Source of the DNA: Lumbricus rubellus | Lineage: Eukaryota; Annelida; Clitellata; Crassiclitellata; Lumbricidae | DNA length: 64,000 nucleotides | Reading direction: 5' to 3' | Assembly (NCBI GenBank): GCA_945859605.1 | Contig: OX243811.1 | Span: 51,783,898 to 51,847,897 of the forward strand | In this document: in pieces, positions 61,552 through 64,000 of the stretch | Layout: every line of letters starts with the position of its first letter | How positions within the stretch are numbered: position 1 is the first letter of the stretch | Notes under the pieces: model-generated | Databases searched by the model: none | Told to the model about the DNA's origin: nothing | Seen by the model: only the letters and a program-made list of their open reading frames with translations | Translations under genes and position numbers: made by a program

Positions 61552-63607
61552 AAGATCGAGCTTCTTTCCAGTATATCGTTTCCCAATTATTTTTACACTG
61601 GTCTTTGCTTAGGTTCCTCGATAAAGCATCAAGACTAGAAGCCATAAATTTAAAACTGTCGATAAAACGCAGTTGTCGCTTGACGGTAATCTCTTTTCCC
61701 TCTTTATTTACAAACTTATCAACAACGACCTCTCTGCTAAAAGATATATACTTTTCCTCGTTATTAGGTATGCAATTAATTTTCTCTCCATTATTACCTC
61801 TCAGTTTCTTAATGAACAGATGACAATCGTACCCGGAAAGATTATGAAACACTACAGGGAAAAACTTGGGGACTTTATAGTCTAAATTACAAATGTTATG
61901 AGCAGCCCCTCTAAATTTACCGCTAAGATGACAGTGATCTCTCACTCGGTCTTCGCCCAACGGTTTTTCACAGATATGGCATATAGTAGCTCCATCAAAA
62001 CACTTCTTGTCCTCTTCTGTAAATATCATCTTCTTAGGGAATTTAAATTGATTATATATTTGTTTTATATTCTCTTCTAGTTTATCTACAAATATTTGAC
62101 CAACATCATCATCTTCGCTTTCAGCCGTAAACGTCACAGGATCTTGAGAATATACACTATCGTCGAAACATTTTATGTGGTAACAAAAGGAGCTAGGAAT
62201 ATGCTTTTGATATTTATTAGTGTACGACAACTCTGGATTTGGTTGGCATGTATCGATCGGTTTTACAAAAGACTCAAAATCTGCGTAGACTATAAACGGA
62301 ACCCTCATAGAATTGTTATAATTTTTAAAACTTAACATAGTTCCTTTTTCTGGCATTTCTATTTTTTGTGCGTTATGGTGTTTGCAGTACTCATTATGGT
62401 TGTTAAGCGCTTCTGTCGTTGTGAAACCATTCATACACCTTTTACAATAGTGCGCTGAATAATGCGAATTTGCTGTTCGGAACGTCATCAATCGGTTAAA
62501 ATTCTTTATCCAGCAATAATGTTTCCGTTCTCCGTTGGAAATAAGCAATAGATCTACACAAATATTGCTTTCACAGTTAGACAGATAAAGCGGATAGACA
62601 TGTTTTTCGTAACCAAATATATTAACACTAATATTATTATTTCTCTCAAATTTACCTATCACATTAGCATCAGTCGCTACCGGAAACTCAATACCACTCC
62701 AATTAAGTTTTTTCGATTGTTCTTTCAAAGCTTTCGTTATTTTTTCCGGATGGTCATCCACCGGATTCAAAGCTCTAGTGATACACCATTTGAAGCATTC
62801 TTCGTCGTGGTTTTTCATGTTGATGATTGCCTTTTTATTAGCTAAGAAGCTGGGTAGAGGAATGTAAGAACTACCTCTTAAGGGTGTATATTTTACCGTA
62901 TTTATATCTAATTTTACAACGGCTTTAAATCTCCAATTACTTCCTTGCATCTGAAAACTAGCAATAGACTCCATGATTTTATCTTTTTTTCTGCTGTATA
63001 TTTCATTCAAGTCGGTTGCTTCTAAAATAACTTCTGCCCTGGAAACGAATGGTATATCCTCAGAAGTCACTATTCCAGATTTCATATCTACTCGTTCCAT
63101 AGTACAAGTAAGAACTAAATTAGTCTTTGTCTGGCGATTACTCGACAACAGATTAACTACCTGCGGTCTGACGAAATCAAGAAACGACGAGGCATCCATT
63201 CCATTAATTCCATCTATTCTATACTGCTTGGTGAATCCTTTAATAGCCGACGCTGTTTCCCGAATTTTAGTTTTATCGAATATCCTGGAAACAGTTGACT
63301 TCAACGATTCTAGTTTTTCATTTACGACTTTATTGTCTCGTTCAGGCACATAACTAAGTAGCCAATCCGCAAATTCATTTATTTTTGTCCTAACCCTATT
63401 TTTGTATTTTCTCTTAGGCGCTACTGGTTTGTACTTACCAGGTGTGGGAGTAAGCGTAGGAACCTTAATGTCAGGAACCGATGAGTCGAGCAAGTGTTCA
63501 ACATGGTTCATGTTTCTTAAACTACTTTTCTTTAAATACATTTTATTCTTACCACGCAAAAATATTAAAACATTAGCTGTGAGATCGAAGATCCACTTAT
63601 CGAACAC
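61523..63607 (-). CDS. Protein-primed family B DNA polymerase, N-terminal part (694 aa)
   Basis: N-terminal and exonuclease portion of the element's replicase. Residues 1-250 are a poorly conserved region with a basic stretch (KPVAPKRKYKNRVRTK, 60-75). Then come CFKWCITRALNP (271-282), a C2HC finger (CKRC...H...C, 388-408), Exo I VYADFES (440-446), a zinc-binding segment CHICEKPL...DHCHLSGKFRGAAH (543-570) resembling a treble clef of endonuclease VII type, and Exo II FHNLSGYDCHLF (587-598). The frame ends at 61523, before the polymerase motifs, which continue in another frame. Together the two frames have the usual length of a Polinton polymerase, about 1250 residues. Confidence 0.88.
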   Translation of the reverse strand: MFDKWIFDLTANVLIFLRGKNKMYLKKSSLRNMNHVEHLLDSSVPDIKVPTLTPTPGKYKPVAPKRKYKNRVRTKINEFADWLLSYVPERDNKVVNEKLESLKSTVSRIFDKTKIRETASAIKGFTKQYRIDGINGMDASSFLDFVRPQVVNLLSSNRQTKTNLVLTCTMERVDMKSGIVTSEDIPFVSRAEVILEATDLNEIYSRKKDKIMESIASFQMQGSNWRFKAVVKLDINTVKYTPLRGSSYIPLPSFLANKKAIINMKNHDEECFKWCITRALNPVDDHPEKITKALKEQSKKLNWSGIEFPVATDANVIGKFERNNNISVNIFGYEKHVYPLYLSNCESNICVDLLLISNGERKHYCWIKNFNRLMTFRTANSHYSAHYCKRCMNGFTTTEALNNHNEYCKHHNAQKIEMPEKGTMLSFKNYNNSMRVPFIVYADFESFVKPIDTCQPNPELSYTNKYQKHIPSSFCYHIKCFDDSVYSQDPVTFTAESEDDDVGQIFVDKLEENIKQIYNQFKFPKKMIFTEEDKKCFDGATICHICEKPLGEDRVRDHCHLSGKFRGAAHNICNLDYKVPKFFPVVFHNLSGYDCHLFIKKLRGNNGEKINCIPNNEEKYISFSREVVVDKFVNKEGKEITVKRQLRFIDSFKFMASSLDALSRNLSKDQCKNNWETIYWKEARSFAEKRHISL

Positions 63608-63624
63608 TTTAATTGCAAATCATT

Positions 63625-63954
63625 CTATCTCTCAAACACTTTAATTTCGTATCTATCTCTCCAGACATTTCCGTTATGATAAGCTATTATACCAGCACTC
63701 TGACCATAGGCCTTAGCAGCTTTATACATCGATGGATACGAGGTAACAACGCCAGTCTCTCGATCTATAATATCTACTCTTCTCGGTTGTTTCCTGATAC
63801 TACTCAACGTGTCATGTCGATATGACACAGACTTGTAGTCCGTCGGAAGAATATTCTTTTCAATCAGTACAGCTATCATTTGAGGTTTGTTGAGATGTGA
63901 AGTGCCTGTAACATTGTTATGCTTGGCCAACATTCTAAGCTCTGGTAGCTTCAT
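63625..63954 (-). CDS. Small SAP plus NUMOD1-like DNA-binding protein (109 aa)
   Basis: Residues 1-37 (LPELRMLAKHNNVTG ... LNKPQMIAVLIEKN) fit a SAP-type helix-extended-helix DNA-binding motif. Residues 58-109 (DRETGVVTSYPSMYKAAKAY ... GNVWRDRYEIKVF) fit a NUMOD1-like helix-turn-helix module, a DNA-recognition unit often joined to homing endonucleases. No nuclease domain is present. It lies 17 bases upstream of the polymerase gene in the same direction. The role is unknown; it may bind element DNA for replication or transcription control. Confidence 0.6.
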   Translation of the reverse strand: MKLPELRMLAKHNNVTGTSHLNKPQMIAVLIEKNILPTDYKSVSYRHDTLSSIRKQPRRVDIIDRETGVVTSYPSMYKAAKAYGQSAGIIAYHNGNVWRDRYEIKVFER

Positions 63955-64000
63955 AATATATAAGTATTCTTTAAATCAATTTTCCGTACACTACACTCAT

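Larger units (their letters stand above)
57526..64000 (-). mobile_element. Polinton/Maverick (adintovirus-like) element, partial
   Basis: Five minus-strand genes with gaps of 16-30 bases: SAP-NUMOD1-like protein, protein-primed family B polymerase, adenain-like protease, and two fibre-like proteins. A protein-primed PolB next to an adenovirus-type protease is the Polinton hallmark. The retroviral-type integrase, FtsK/HerA-like ATPase, major and minor capsid proteins and both terminal inverted repeats are not visible and, if present, lie right of the window. No terminal repeat was recognised on the left side, so the boundary given is only the end of the last gene. Confidence 0.85.

Overview
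The window is animal nuclear DNA: genes are split by GT-AG introns, there are long AT-rich introns and many eukaryotic transposons. The four cellular genes all match metazoan families. A very high density of the palindrome TAGGCCTA in non-coding DNA and the mix of retroposons suggest a marine invertebrate, possibly an echinoderm; the phylum is a guess from memory.

Layout. 1-229: 3' end of a Tc1/mariner-type transposon cut by the window edge. 487-9291 (+): a CD63-like tetraspanin, seven of its exons present and the first exon outside the window; one intron holds a 1.17 kb fold-back element and a retroposon copy. 11691-21348: a complete Ty3/Gypsy LTR retrotransposon on the minus strand with one intact 1623-residue gag-pol frame, matching 1454-bp LTRs and a 4-bp target duplication. 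24537-35606 (-): an eight-exon choline/ethanolamine phosphotransferase (CEPT1/CHPT1 type), with a non-autonomous Helitron in intron 5. 37921-40763 (+): a five-exon ERCC8/CSA WD-repeat gene, divergent from the phosphotransferase. 42595-47368 (+): an eight-exon JMJD7 JmjC hydroxylase. 47369-57280: mostly non-coding DNA with minisatellites, a cluster of CRE-like sites and a decayed mariner element. 57306-57485: a tRNA-Asp-like SINE. 57526-64000 (-): part of a Polinton/Maverick (adintovirus-like) element with five tightly packed gene frames: SAP-NUMOD1-like protein, protein-primed family B DNA polymerase (frame broken once), adenain-like cysteine protease and two fibre-like proteins.

The most interesting item is the fibre pair. 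Both proteins share an N-terminal module with phage-tail-fibre-like motifs but carry different animal-type recognition domains at the C-terminus: a discoidin (F5/8C) domain in one and a C1q/TNF-like jelly roll in the other. That looks like a modular attachment system. The integrase, capsid and packaging ATPase, and both element termini, are not seen in the window.

The cellular genes serve separate housekeeping roles (membrane organisation, phospholipid synthesis, transcription-coupled repair, protein hydroxylation) and show no sign of a joint pathway. All exon models were made by eye from splice signals, reading phase and family resemblance.
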